Origin: Bacteroidota bacterium
GTDB taxonomy: Bacteria; Bacteroidota; Bacteroidia; Flavobacteriales; Weeksellaceae
DNA: 64,000 nt
Reading direction: 5' to 3'
NCBI GenBank assembly: GCA_023387375.1
Contig: JAEWIE010000040.1
Location: forward strand, 124,001-188,000
How positions within the stretch are numbered: position 1 is the first letter of the stretch; every line of letters begins with the position of its first letter. Positions 24,685 to 33,749 of this stretch are shown here, one piece after another. A model generated the notes under the pieces. The model searched no databases and was not told the DNA's origin. It saw only the letters and a list, made by a program, of their open reading frames with translations. The position numbers and the translations under genes are program-made.

Positions 24685-26547
24685 ATGATTAGTGAAATAT
24701 ACGATGTAATAGTAGTTGGAGGAGGTCATGCAGGATGTGAAGCCGCAGCCGCTGCAGCTAACATGGGATCTAAAACCCTACTTGTTACCATGAATATGCA
24801 AACGATAGGTCAAATGAGTTGTAATCCTGCCATGGGCGGGATTGCGAAAGGACAGATCGTACGCGAAATTGATGCGATGGGCGGCTACTCCGGTATTGTA
24901 GCAGACAAGTCAGCCATTCAGTTTAAAATGTTAAACTTGTCTAAGGGTCCAGCCATGTGGTCTCCTAGAACTCAAAATGACCGAATGCTGTTCGCTCAAG
25001 AATGGAGATTGGCACTTGAAAATACGCCCAACTTAGATTTCTTTCAGGATATGGTGAAAAGCCTACTGATACAAAATAATAAGGTTTGCGGAGTGATTAC
25101 TTCTCTCGGTATAGAAATTAAATCGAGAACTGTTGTTCTTACAAACGGTACGTTCTTAAATGGTCTGATCCACGTGGGTGATAAACAACTAGGGGGTGGC
25201 CGTATGGGTGAGCCTAAAGCTTTTGGAATCACCGAACAGCTCGTATCTTTAGGATTTACAAGCGGTCGAATGAAAACCGGAACCCCTCCCCGTGTAGATG
25301 GAAGAAGCCTCGACTATAGCAAAATGGAAGAACAGCCAGGAGATGCAAATCCTCAGAAATTCTCCTATCTGCCTAGTGATCCACTCACAACCCAAAGAAG
25401 CTGCCACATCACGTATACCAACGAAAAAGTGCATGAAATTCTTCGTGAGGGATTTGACAGAAGTCCGATGTTTAATGGTACCATCCAAAGTATTGGTCCT
25501 AGATACTGCCCTAGTATAGAAGATAAAATAAACCGGTTTGCAGAACGTACAAGACATCAATTGTTCGTGGAACCAGAAGGTTGGAAAACGGTCGAAGTTT
25601 ATGTCAATGGATTTAGTTCTTCTCTTCCCGAAGACATCCAAATTAAAGCAATGAAACATATTCCAGGATTTGAAAATGTAAAAGTTTTCCGCCCTGGCTA
25701 TGCAATTGAATACGATTACTTCCCTCCCACTCAACTTCAACATACCTTAGAAACTAAATTAGTTGAAAATCTCTATTTTGCAGGGCAAATCAACGGGACT
25801 ACAGGTTATGAAGAGGCAGCAGGACAAGGATTAATGGCCGGAATCAATGCACACAATAAAGTGCATGGAAAACCAGAAGTCATCTTAAATCGAAACGAGG
25901 CGTATATCGGTGTTCTTATCGATGATCTTATTACAAAAGGAACCGAGGAACCCTATCGAATGTTTACCTCCAGAGCTGAATATAGATTATTACTTCGTCA
26001 AGACAATGCAGACATACGACTCACGCAGAAATCCTATGACTTTGGTTTAGCCTCAAAAGAACGTCTTGACAGAGTCCAAGAAAAAATAGAAAAATCTCAA
26101 AAATTAGAATCTTTTTTACGTGAATCTTCTCTAAAACCAGGTGTAATCAACCCTATTTTAGAATCGATCGAATCGTCACCCGTAGATCAAGCTTACAAAG
26201 CAGCACAGATTCTAACTAGACCGAATATGACTCTCGAAAAACTGGATGAAATCTCTTTCATTAAAGAGTTCTCAAATCAGTTTTCGCATGAAGTTCGTGA
26301 GCAAGCAGAAATCAACATCAAATACAAAGGTTATATTGACAAAGAACGTGAAAACGTCGCTAAACTTTCACGGATGGAAAATATCAAAATTCATGACGAT
26401 TTTGATTATTCAAAAATAGCTTCTTTGTCAGCAGAAGCCAAAATAAAGCTTCAGGCAGTGCAACCTCGTACGATTGCTCAAGCATCAAGAATCAGTGGTG
26501 TCTCCCCTGCCGATATTAATGTGCTACTTATCTATCTAGGAAGATAA
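24685..26547 (+). CDS. mnmG: tRNA uridine-5-carboxymethylaminomethyl modification enzyme MnmG (GidA)
   Basis: A 620-residue FAD enzyme that with MnmE modifies U34 of tRNAs. FAD-binding VVGGGHAGCEAAAAA at the N-terminus, then SCNPAMGGIAKG, TGTPPRVDGRS, EGLYFAG-type segment (LYFAGQINGTTGYEEAAGQG), and FTSRAEYRLLLRQDNAD. The C-terminal helical domain that contacts MnmE and tRNA is complete. TTG 24676 could add three residues; ATG 24685 is the standard start. It is flanked on both sides by parS palindromes. In many bacteria gidA lies near the origin, which agrees with this. Confidence 0.98.
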   Translation: MISEIYDVIVVGGGHAGCEAAAAAANMGSKTLLVTMNMQTIGQMSCNPAMGGIAKGQIVREIDAMGGYSGIVADKSAIQFKMLNLSKGPAMWSPRTQNDRMLFAQEWRLALENTPNLDFFQDMVKSLLIQNNKVCGVITSLGIEIKSRTVVLTNGTFLNGLIHVGDKQLGGGRMGEPKAFGITEQLVSLGFTSGRMKTGTPPRVDGRSLDYSKMEEQPGDANPQKFSYLPSDPLTTQRSCHITYTNEKVHEILREGFDRSPMFNGTIQSIGPRYCPSIEDKINRFAERTRHQLFVEPEGWKTVEVYVNGFSSSLPEDIQIKAMKHIPGFENVKVFRPGYAIEYDYFPPTQLQHTLETKLVENLYFAGQINGTTGYEEAAGQGLMAGINAHNKVHGKPEVILNRNEAYIGVLIDDLITKGTEEPYRMFTSRAEYRLLLRQDNADIRLTQKSYDFGLASKERLDRVQEKIEKSQKLESFLRESSLKPGVINPILESIESSPVDQAYKAAQILTRPNMTLEKLDEISFIKEFSNQFSHEVREQAEINIKYKGYIDKERENVAKLSRMENIKIHDDFDYSKIASLSAEAKIKLQAVQPRTIAQASRISGVSPADINVLLIYLGR

Positions 26548-26552
26548 TTAAA

Positions 26553-26568
26553 TGTTTCACGTGAAACA
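26553..26568. other. parS: parS centromere site 2
   Basis: A perfect TGTTTCACGTGAAACA palindrome 5 bases after the mnmG stop and 28 bases before the methyltransferase start. It is identical to the core of site 1, 1.9 kb away. Confidence 0.92.
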
Positions 26569-26596
26569 ATTCATTTGAAATCGAAAACCAAAACCA

Positions 26597-27415
26597 ATGA
26601 AGATTAAAGATCATTTTCTTACTCAAGAGGAATTTGAAATTAGAGATACGGACATTCCAGGAATTAAAAAAACATGGCCAGTCCCTTCTCAATTAAATCG
26701 ATATTACCAAAGTGAAAAGTATATTTCCCATCATCAAGATAGTGGAAGTCTTAAGGAAAGAATTTATAAATTCGTGCAATCCTTTAATCTTAATTACAAG
26801 CGTAATATTGTGGCTGCATTAAGTTTCAAAAACGCCAGTGTTCTTGATTATGGTTGTGGTGCAGGTGAGTTTTTAAAAACAATAGAAGAAGATTTTATCA
26901 CCTATGGTTACGAACCCTCAGAGGTAGCAAGTGAGGCGGCAAAAAAGAAATTAAAGAAAACTCATATTGTAACTGATCTCGACGATCTACCCGATTCTTC
27001 TTTAAATGTTATTAGTTTATGGCACGTTCTAGAACACATTGAAAATCAAGAAGATATACTAAATAAATTTTATAACAAACTGAAACCAAAGGGGTTACTT
27101 ATATTAGCGCTTCCGAATTATAAATCCTTCGATGCGCAGTATTATAAATCCTATTGGGCCGCCTATGATGTTCCAAGACATCTGTTTCATTTCTCTAAAA
27201 CAGGAATTGAATCTAAATTCAATTCAAACAGGTGGAATCTGAAACAAATCAAACCTCTTCTACTCGATTCTATATATATTTCAATACTTAGTGAAAAATA
27301 CAAAAAAAATCCATTTTCAATCCTTTCGGGTGGACTCATTGGAGTAATTTCGAATTTTAAAGCATTAAAAACGAACGATTATTCTAGTTTGATATATATT
27401 ATCGAGAAAAAATAG
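26597..27415 (+). CDS. Class I SAM-dependent methyltransferase
   Basis: 272 residues. The SAM-binding motif I is VLDYGCGAGEF (about residues 84-94), with WHVLEHI as the post-II motif and GLLILALPNY as motif III, typical of the Methyltransf_23 group. The N-terminal 60 residues are a separate part seen in Bacteroidota proteins next to mnmG. The substrate is unknown; membership of small-molecule or lipid-like methyltransferases is possible. It shares a bidirectional terminator with pgk. Confidence 0.85.
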   Translation: MKIKDHFLTQEEFEIRDTDIPGIKKTWPVPSQLNRYYQSEKYISHHQDSGSLKERIYKFVQSFNLNYKRNIVAALSFKNASVLDYGCGAGEFLKTIEEDFITYGYEPSEVASEAAKKKLKKTHIVTDLDDLPDSSLNVISLWHVLEHIENQEDILNKFYNKLKPKGLLILALPNYKSFDAQYYKSYWAAYDVPRHLFHFSKTGIESKFNSNRWNLKQIKPLLLDSIYISILSEKYKKNPFSILSGGLIGVISNFKALKTNDYSSLIYIIEKK

Positions 27416-27474
27416 ATCGTTAAAATTAACCCTATTTATGAAAGCCAATTTTTGGCAGATTTTTTGAAAATAAG

Positions 27475-27520
27475 AAAAAAAGGCCGGAGACAATTAAAAA
27501 AATCTCCGGCCTTTCCTTTT
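27475..27520. terminator. Bidirectional terminator between methyltransferase and pgk
   Basis: A GC-rich 12-bp perfect stem (AAAGGCCGGAGA at 27479-27490 with 27503-27514) and a 12-base A-rich loop, flanked by an A run on the left and T-rich sequence on the right. It can end both the plus-strand methyltransferase and minus-strand pgk transcripts. Confidence 0.9.
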
Positions 27521-27534
27521 CTATCTTTAAATTC

Positions 27535-28725
27535 TTAATGTATAATCGCAGCTACCCCAGGCATTTCTAAACCTTCTAAACTTTCTAACATAGCTCCTCC
27601 TCCAGTTGAAACATAAGAAACTTTATCCTCGTAGTTATTTTGCTTCACAAACGCAACACTATCCCCTCCCCCTACAAGCGTAAAGGCACCTAGTTCTGTG
27701 GCCTCCGCAATACTATCTCCTAATGCAATGGTTCCTTTCGCAAATGAAGGCATCTCAAATACACCGAGAGGTCCGTTCCAAAGGATAGTTCTAGAATTAA
27801 CAATCGTATCATGATTTAAAATACGTGATTTAGGACCTGCATCAAGACCCATCCAACCCTCTGGAATCTCATAAATGTCGACCACCTTCGTATTCGCATC
27901 ATTATTAAATTCATCAGCAATCACCACATCTACCGGTAGACAGACTTCTACATTATTTGCTTTCGCCTTTTTCAAGATATCTAAAGCCAAATCCATCTTG
28001 TCCTCTTCTACTAAAGAGTTTCCGATGCTACCTCCGAGAGCCTTAATAAATGTAAAAGCCATTCCTCCTCCAATAATAAGATTATCGATCGCCCCAAGCA
28101 TATTTTCAATGATCGTAATTTTCGAAGAAACCTTCGATCCTCCAATTACGGCTGTAACGGGTCTTTCTCCTTTACCAAGAACTTGTTCAATCGCTTCCAG
28201 CTCCTTGGCCATCAATAAACCGAAAAATTTAGTTTTAGGAAAAAACTTAGCAATAACCGCTGTCGATGCATGGTTACGATGTGCGGTACCAAAGGCATCA
28301 TTTACATATGCATCCCCATATTGTGACAGCTTCTCAGCAAAGTCTTCATCTCCATCTTCTTCTTGTTGATAAAATCTTAAGTTTTCTAAAAGCAAAATCG
28401 CGCCTGGCTTTAATTCTGAAGTCATTCGCTCTGCTTTTTCACCAAGACAATCGGGACAAAATTCGACTTTATGACCTAAAACTCCCTCAATATCCGTAAC
28501 AATATTCTTAAGTGAAAACTCATCACTTACTTTTCCTTTTGGTCGTCCCAAATGAGTCATCAGAACAACCGATCCCCCATCAGTAAGAATTTTATCAATT
28601 GTAGGCTTGGCCGCTTCAATTCGACTTAAGTCAGTCACCTTTAAATCCGCACTTTGCGGAACATTAAAATCTACGCGGACTAGTGCCCTTTTATTTTTAA
28701 AATCAAAATCTCTAATTGTTTTCAT
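27535..28725 (-). CDS. pgk: Phosphoglycerate kinase
   Basis: A 396-residue glycolytic kinase converting 1,3-bisphosphoglycerate and ADP to 3-phosphoglycerate and ATP. RVDFNVPQ at the N-terminus is the family signature, followed by MTHLGRPKG, LLENLRFYQ, and VIGGSKVSSK. The C-terminal nucleotide-binding domain has WNGPLGVFEMPSFAKGT and GGGDSVAF. TTG or ATG readings further upstream would add residues that do not fit; MKTIRDFDFK at 28725 is the family start. It is transcribed away from the long non-coding region at its 5' side. Confidence 0.98.
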   Translation of the reverse strand: MKTIRDFDFKNKRALVRVDFNVPQSADLKVTDLSRIEAAKPTIDKILTDGGSVVLMTHLGRPKGKVSDEFSLKNIVTDIEGVLGHKVEFCPDCLGEKAERMTSELKPGAILLLENLRFYQQEEDGDEDFAEKLSQYGDAYVNDAFGTAHRNHASTAVIAKFFPKTKFFGLLMAKELEAIEQVLGKGERPVTAVIGGSKVSSKITIIENMLGAIDNLIIGGGMAFTFIKALGGSIGNSLVEEDKMDLALDILKKAKANNVEVCLPVDVVIADEFNNDANTKVVDIYEIPEGWMGLDAGPKSRILNHDTIVNSRTILWNGPLGVFEMPSFAKGTIALGDSIAEATELGAFTLVGGGDSVAFVKQNNYEDKVSYVSTGGGAMLESLEGLEMPGVAAIIH

Positions 28726-29353
28726 ATTGCTTTTTATTCTTTGCTTAATGGAAAACAAATCTACTCAATTCATCGTCTTTAAAAAAATCAAAATCACTAA
28801 AATTAATCACAAGCGATTCTACACAATACCTAACAGTACTATTCTCTTTTTTTTTTATAAATAAAATGAAATGTGTTGTATGTTGTTATGTCTTGTTAGT
28901 TATGGGGATAAGTTTAAATGAAAAAGTTAACCGCTTTATATGGGGTTGTAATTAGCACGTAATTCACAATTTATATTTTTGATTATTAGATAGATATAGG
29001 GTTATTAACAATTTCAAGGATATTTTATCAATTCTATTTTATGGATAATATTTGTATGGACAAACGCGGTATAACTCAACTTGAAGTTTGGAAAAATAAT
29101 TCGCTTTGTCTTTTTTTAATTTTGCTGTAATTAATTTAAACTTATAAAACAAGAGCAAGTTTTGTATTGTTATTCACACGTTTTTTATGACTTATTAACA
29201 TAGTTCCCAATAAAATGTTAAATAGGTTTCTATCAGGACTTTATAAAGACTAGCATATTTATAACGTTGGCTTAATCAATTAGTTATCTTTTGCTCAAAA
29301 ACAATCTGTATGTTTTTGGCTTGGGGATAATTATTGGACTGAATATAAAATTG
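28726..29353. other. 628-bp AT-rich non-coding region, candidate chromosomal origin (oriC)
   Basis: No gene is visible in any frame. It holds one exact TTATNCACA DnaA-type box (TTATTCACA, 29170-29178) and six single-mismatch relatives: reverse TTATCCCCA (28903-28911 and 29322-29330), reverse TTATCCATA (29040-29048), TTATTAACA (29002-29010 and 29192-29200) and TAATTCACA (28960-28968). AT-only runs suited to unwinding lie at 28848-28870 and 29110-29150. pgk and rpiB diverge from it, and two parS sites lie 2-4 kb to the left. oriC is an inference; a regulatory leader of rpiB is the alternative. Confidence 0.5.
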
Positions 29354-29361
29354 TAAATTTG
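29334..29361 (+). promoter_or_regulatory. Promoter of rpiB-rnr operon
   Basis: TTG (29334-29336), 17 bases, then a perfect TAAATTTG (29354-29361), matching the Bacteroidota consensus. The ATG of rpiB is 18 bases downstream of the -7 box. Confidence 0.65.
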
Positions 29362-29379
29362 GAAGATAAAAATGAAAAA

Positions 29380-29808
29380 ATGAAGAAAATTGCCATTGCT
29401 TGTGACCATGCCGGATTTGAATACAAAGAATATCTAAAAACGATGTTGAAAGATCATTATCAAATTACAGATTATGGTACGGACGGTCTGCAGAGTGTAG
29501 ACTATCCAGATTTTGTCCATCCCGCAGCCCGTTCTGTAGAAGAAGGCGAGAATGAAATGGGTATTTTAATCTGTGGAAGTGGACAAGGAGTTCAACTTAC
29601 AGCCAACAAGCATAAAGGGGTGCGATGTGCATTATGCTGGATGCCCGAACTTGGTAGTTTAGCAAAACAGCATAATAATTGCAATATGATAGCCATTCCA
29701 GCGCGTTTTATTGCAAAAGAACTTGCACTTGAAATCGTAGAAACCTTCTTAACAACGGAATTTGAGGGTGGACGACATCAAACGCGCGTCGATAAAATTT
29801 CGTGTTAA
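29380..29808 (+). CDS. rpiB: Ribose-5-phosphate isomerase B
   Basis: A 142-residue RpiB interconverting ribose-5- and ribulose-5-phosphate. The start MKKIAIACDHAGFEYK is diagnostic. DYPDFVHPAA holds the phosphate-binding region, ILICGSGQGVQLTANK the active-site Cys, and CNMIAIPARF the conserved later segment. TTG 29359 overlaps the promoter box, so ATG 29380 is used. It leads a plus-strand run with rnr, separated by 20 bases. Confidence 0.95.
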   Translation: MKKIAIACDHAGFEYKEYLKTMLKDHYQITDYGTDGLQSVDYPDFVHPAARSVEEGENEMGILICGSGQGVQLTANKHKGVRCALCWMPELGSLAKQHNNCNMIAIPARFIAKELALEIVETFLTTEFEGGRHQTRVDKISC

Positions 29809-29828
29809 GCATATAACCTATAACCTAA

Positions 29829-31985
29829 ATGGCAAAAAAGAAATCAAAATACATTAGTCAAAAGAACAATCAGAAATTACGAGATATTGGTAAAAAAGTT
29901 CTCGATTTCATGAATAAGCAAACCTCTAAAATCTACAATTATAAGCAGATTTCAGACGGTATTGACTATAAAAATCCTAGACAACGAGAGCTCGTTATTC
30001 AAGCTCTTCATCAACTCCTTTCTCAAGATCGAATTAAAGAAGTTGAAAAAGGGAAATACATTGTCAATTTAAAAATCCAAGGAACTTTAACAGGTATAAT
30101 TGATTTCAATCAAGCCGGCAATGCCTTTGTGAAAGTAGAAGGAATTGAAGATGATATCTTCATTCATTACAAAAATGTAAAAGATGCCTTTCAGGGAGAT
30201 AAAGTCATGATTGTCACATACAATTACAAAGGCAAAAAACTTGAAGGTTCGGTTCTGGAAGTACTTGAGCGTAACAAAACCGAGTTTGTAGGAACTTTCG
30301 AACATATCACACATAAAGATTTTGCTTTTGTTATTGCGGACCGAAAGGTGATAAATACAGATATATTTATTAAAAAAGAACACTTTGGTGGTGCACATTC
30401 TGGTGACAAGGTTGTCGTTCGGATGCTAGGATGGAACAAAGGAGACAAGAATCCACAAGGAGAAGTAATACAGATTTTAGGTGCGCCTGGAGAACACGAA
30501 ACAGAAATTCATTCTATTTTAGCAGAATACGGCTTGCCGTATGAATTTCCTGAAGAAGTCCAAGATGCAGCAGATCACATAGATCGAGAAATTCGTAATG
30601 AAGAGGTTGCTAAACGCCGAGATATGCGTTCTGTTTTAACCTTTACCATTGATCCCAAAGATGCAAAAGATTTTGATGATGCACTTTCGATTCAAAAATT
30701 AGAAAATGGGAATTGGGAAGTGGGGGTGCATATTGCGGATGTATCTCATTATGTAAAATTAGGTGGCATAATCGATCAAGAAGCCTATGAACGAGCAACC
30801 TCTGTCTATTTAGTAGACCGTGTGGTTCCCATGCTACCTGAGGTGCTTAGTAATGATGTCTGTTCCCTTCGCCCTAATGAAGATAAATATACGTTTTCAG
30901 CCGTTTTCGAATTAGATGATCAGTCCAAAATAGTAAAACAATGGTTTGGTCGAACTGTAACGCATTCCGACCGTAGATTTTCTTATGAGGAGGCACAAGA
31001 ACGTATTGAGACGGGTGAGGGTGATTTACAAGAAGAAATAAATACCTTAAATAGGCTTGCAAAGATTTTAAGGGACGCTCGCATTAAAAACGGTGCAATT
31101 ACTTTTGATCGAAGTGAAGTGCGATTTAATTTAGATGAAAATAACGAACCTATTGGAGTTTACTTCAAGATAAGCAAGGATAGTAACCATTTGATCGAAG
31201 AGTTCATGCTACTTGCCAATCGAAAAGTATCGGAATATATTTCCCTCAATTCGAAAGGTGAAATCACAAATAATACCTTTATATACAGGGTTCATGACGA
31301 TCCCGATCCCAGTAAATTAGAGGCCTTGCGAGATTTTGTTTCAACATTTGGTTACAAAATGAACATTTCGAACTCAAAACAGACCACGCAAAGTATGAAT
31401 TCTCTTTTGCAAAATGTAAAAGGGAAACCTGAAGAAAATATGATTGAAACCTTGGCTATGCGCTCCATGAGTAAGGCGGTCTACTCGACGGATCCAATTG
31501 GACATTATGGACTTGGTTTTTCGTACTATTCGCATTTTACATCGCCAATTCGACGCTATCCCGATTTAATAGCACATCGACTATTACAACACTATTTGGA
31601 CGGCGGAAAATCGCCCAATAAGGAAGAGATTGAGGAAAAAGCGAAGCACTGTTCTGCGCGCGAGCGACTAGCCGCCGATGCAGAGAGAGACAGTATCAAA
31701 TATATGCAAGTAAAATTCATGGAGAAACATGTCGGACAAGTGTTCGAAGGTGTAATCTCTGGTGTTGCTGAATTTGGCTTTTGGGTTCAGATACCAGAAA
31801 ATGGTGCAGAGGGACTTATTAAGCTTCGAGATTTAACGGACGATAGCTATCAATATGATGCAAAAACGCATTCTGTTTATGGATCTAGAAATGGTCGTCA
31901 ATTCCAATTAGGAGATAATGTGAAAATCAAAGTAATGAAAGCTAATTTGGTTCGAAAGCAACTTGATTTTAAAATTGTAGATTAA
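29829..31985 (+). CDS. rnr: Ribonuclease R
   Basis: A 718-residue 3'-5' exoribonuclease of the RNase II family that degrades structured RNA. In order: an N-terminal basic/winged-helix region (about 1-80), two cold-shock domains (about 85-230), the RNB catalytic domain with the Mg-binding TIDPKDAKDFDDALS near residue 275, the SPIRRYPDLIAHR segment and a C-terminal S1 RNA-binding domain (FEGVISGVAEFGFWV, about 640-715). The Lys-rich tail of some RNase R proteins is absent. Confidence 0.97.
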   Translation: MAKKKSKYISQKNNQKLRDIGKKVLDFMNKQTSKIYNYKQISDGIDYKNPRQRELVIQALHQLLSQDRIKEVEKGKYIVNLKIQGTLTGIIDFNQAGNAFVKVEGIEDDIFIHYKNVKDAFQGDKVMIVTYNYKGKKLEGSVLEVLERNKTEFVGTFEHITHKDFAFVIADRKVINTDIFIKKEHFGGAHSGDKVVVRMLGWNKGDKNPQGEVIQILGAPGEHETEIHSILAEYGLPYEFPEEVQDAADHIDREIRNEEVAKRRDMRSVLTFTIDPKDAKDFDDALSIQKLENGNWEVGVHIADVSHYVKLGGIIDQEAYERATSVYLVDRVVPMLPEVLSNDVCSLRPNEDKYTFSAVFELDDQSKIVKQWFGRTVTHSDRRFSYEEAQERIETGEGDLQEEINTLNRLAKILRDARIKNGAITFDRSEVRFNLDENNEPIGVYFKISKDSNHLIEEFMLLANRKVSEYISLNSKGEITNNTFIYRVHDDPDPSKLEALRDFVSTFGYKMNISNSKQTTQSMNSLLQNVKGKPEENMIETLAMRSMSKAVYSTDPIGHYGLGFSYYSHFTSPIRRYPDLIAHRLLQHYLDGGKSPNKEEIEEKAKHCSARERLAADAERDSIKYMQVKFMEKHVGQVFEGVISGVAEFGFWVQIPENGAEGLIKLRDLTDDSYQYDAKTHSVYGSRNGRQFQLGDNVKIKVMKANLVRKQLDFKIVD

Positions 31986-32019
31986 CATCCAAATCTTTTC
32001 ATAATATAAGACTTACTTC

Positions 32020-32709
32020 ATGATAGAACTGATACTATCAGCGGTTGGACTTGGTTTAATGCTAAGTTTAGTATTCATAGGACCTATTTTCTTTCTATTG
32101 ATTGAAACTAGTTTTTTGCGAGGACCAAGGCATGCTTTAGCCTTAGATCTGGGTGTGATTACCGCAGATATACTATGCATTGTAGCTGCCTATTTTGCAA
32201 GTTCAGATATAGTGCATCTCATTGACAAATATCCTAGTTTTTATCGAATAACGGCGCTGCTTTTATTTATTTATGGTCTTTTCATGATGCTGACCAAAAC
32301 AAAAATGCACATCAAAGGAGAAGAAAATTTAATCTCACAAAATTATTTTAAGACTTTTGTTAATGGATTTATTTTCAATCTCTTAAATATTGGAGTGATT
32401 ATTTTTTGGTTGGTGACTGTCGTCTCGGTACGCAATCAATATCCTCAGCAAAATAATTTTTTCCTCTATCTGTCCCTTGTTATTTTAACTTATTTATGTG
32501 TGGATTTGATGAAAATATTCCTAGCCAAGCAATTTCACGATAAGTTAAATCAGAACATTGCAAATAGAATAAGGCGAATTGTAGGATCCATCCTTATACT
32601 CTTCAGCTTTGTTGTATTCTTACAAAGTTTCAAGAAGTTTAATAGATTAGACACACAAATGGAGGAGGCTCAAAAAAAAGAAGCCAAGTTTCAGCAACCA
32701 ACCCTTTAA
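32020..32709 (+). CDS. LysE family translocator
   Basis: 229 residues with six predicted membrane helices (near residues 5-30, 40-62, 73-92, 113-135, 150-170 and 190-210). The N-terminal helix contains the GPIFFLLIETSF variant of the RhtB/LysE GP signature. The family exports amino acids and related solutes; the substrate is unknown. The last 25 residues are hydrophilic. It follows rnr by 34 bases and precedes an LD-carboxypeptidase. Confidence 0.85.
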   Translation: MIELILSAVGLGLMLSLVFIGPIFFLLIETSFLRGPRHALALDLGVITADILCIVAAYFASSDIVHLIDKYPSFYRITALLLFIYGLFMMLTKTKMHIKGEENLISQNYFKTFVNGFIFNLLNIGVIIFWLVTVVSVRNQYPQQNNFFLYLSLVILTYLCVDLMKIFLAKQFHDKLNQNIANRIRRIVGSILILFSFVVFLQSFKKFNRLDTQMEEAQKKEAKFQQPTL

Positions 32710-32748
32710 TTAGGGCGCAGGAAATGGAAAGAGGCAAAGACGAATCAA

Positions 32749-33690
32749 ATGAAAATTATGAAGAAAAAATTGACTCAACATCCGCTCAAGAAAAATAGTC
32801 GAATTGCAATTATATCGCCGGCAGGCGCTGTAAAGGAATCGGATTTAGAGAGTACATTAGATTTACTCAAAGGAGAAGGTTTTGAGCCTGTTTTGGGGCG
32901 ATATGCGCTTGGTACACATGATGAAGGTTATATATACTCTGGAAGTATTGAAAATCGATTAGAAGACTTGAATTGGGCATTAAATGATGAGTCTATTGAT
33001 GCGGTGTGGGCAACTCGGGGAGGATACGGCTGTCAACATCTTCTGAGGGGCATTGAGTTAGACACATTTCAAAAATCGCCAAAGTGGTATGTAGGGTATT
33101 CTGACAATACTGTAATTCATAGCTACCTATTAAAAAAAGGATGGAATTCGATTAATGGGCAGACAATCAAAACTTCAAGTTTTCAAGTAGATCCCAAATC
33201 TTACCAGCTCATTTTCGACATTTTTAGAGGTATAAAACCTAATTATTTAGTTGAGGAGCATCAGCGGAACAAAAAAGGAGAAGTGGAAGGTGAAATTGTT
33301 GGGGGTAATTTAGCCTTAGTCTATGCTCTTCTTGGTAGCCCTTTTAGTTTTGATTTTAAGGATAAGATTCTCTTTTTAGAGGAAATAGGAGAGGAGTACT
33401 ATGCGTTAGATCGTATGATTACGAGCTTGGAATTAGCAGGTGCATTTAGTCAAATCAAAGGACTGATAATCGGAGGAATGACCAGCATGGGCAAGAAAGG
33501 TCAAAACGAAAATTACGAATCTTATTACGATCCGTATTCCTACGAGCTTATTGCAAGTCGATTAAAATCCTATAAGATTCCAATGCTTTTTGGGTTTCCG
33601 AATGGACATATATATGACAATAGGCCTCTAATTATTGGATCTAACGTGAAACTTAAGGTCGATACGGAATGTAAGATTGAGTTCTTATAA
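32749..33690 (+). CDS. Muramoyltetrapeptide (LD-)carboxypeptidase, S66 family
   Basis: A 313-residue S66 serine peptidase that removes the terminal D-Ala from the tetrapeptide in murein recycling. IISPAGAVKE opens the substrate pocket, ATRGGYG is conserved, the nucleophile Ser lies in GYSDNT near residue 125, the triad Glu in LFLEEIGE, and the His in FPNGHIYDNRPLIIG near residue 292. No signal peptide, so cytoplasmic. Alternative start at Met4. It shares a hairpin terminator with sodC. Confidence 0.93.
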   Translation: MKIMKKKLTQHPLKKNSRIAIISPAGAVKESDLESTLDLLKGEGFEPVLGRYALGTHDEGYIYSGSIENRLEDLNWALNDESIDAVWATRGGYGCQHLLRGIELDTFQKSPKWYVGYSDNTVIHSYLLKKGWNSINGQTIKTSSFQVDPKSYQLIFDIFRGIKPNYLVEEHQRNKKGEVEGEIVGGNLALVYALLGSPFSFDFKDKILFLEEIGEEYYALDRMITSLELAGAFSQIKGLIIGGMTSMGKKGQNENYESYYDPYSYELIASRLKSYKIPMLFGFPNGHIYDNRPLIIGSNVKLKVDTECKIEFL

Positions 33691-33694
33691 AAAG

Positions 33695-33734
33695 AAAAGG
33701 GAGAACATCAGTATTGTCCAATGTTCTTCCTTTT
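33695..33734. terminator. Bidirectional terminator between LD-carboxypeptidase and sodC
   Basis: A 14-bp stem with one G-T pair (33695-33708 with 33721-33734), a 12-base loop and A/T runs on the outer flanks. It lies in the 59-base gap between two convergent stop codons. Confidence 0.8.
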
Positions 33735-33749
33735 TCATGATGTTTTGTC

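Noticed and set aside
25170..25178. CACGTG-containing site inside mnmG as a third parS
   Set aside because: Only the central hexamer matches; flanks do not fit TGTTTC/GAAACA.
25249..25743. 164-codon open frame antisense to mnmG
   Set aside because: Lies fully within conserved mnmG coding sequence; composition is that of a shadow frame.
27875..28369. 164-codon open frame antisense to pgk
   Set aside because: Shadow of pgk with serine/proline-rich content and no recognisable motif.
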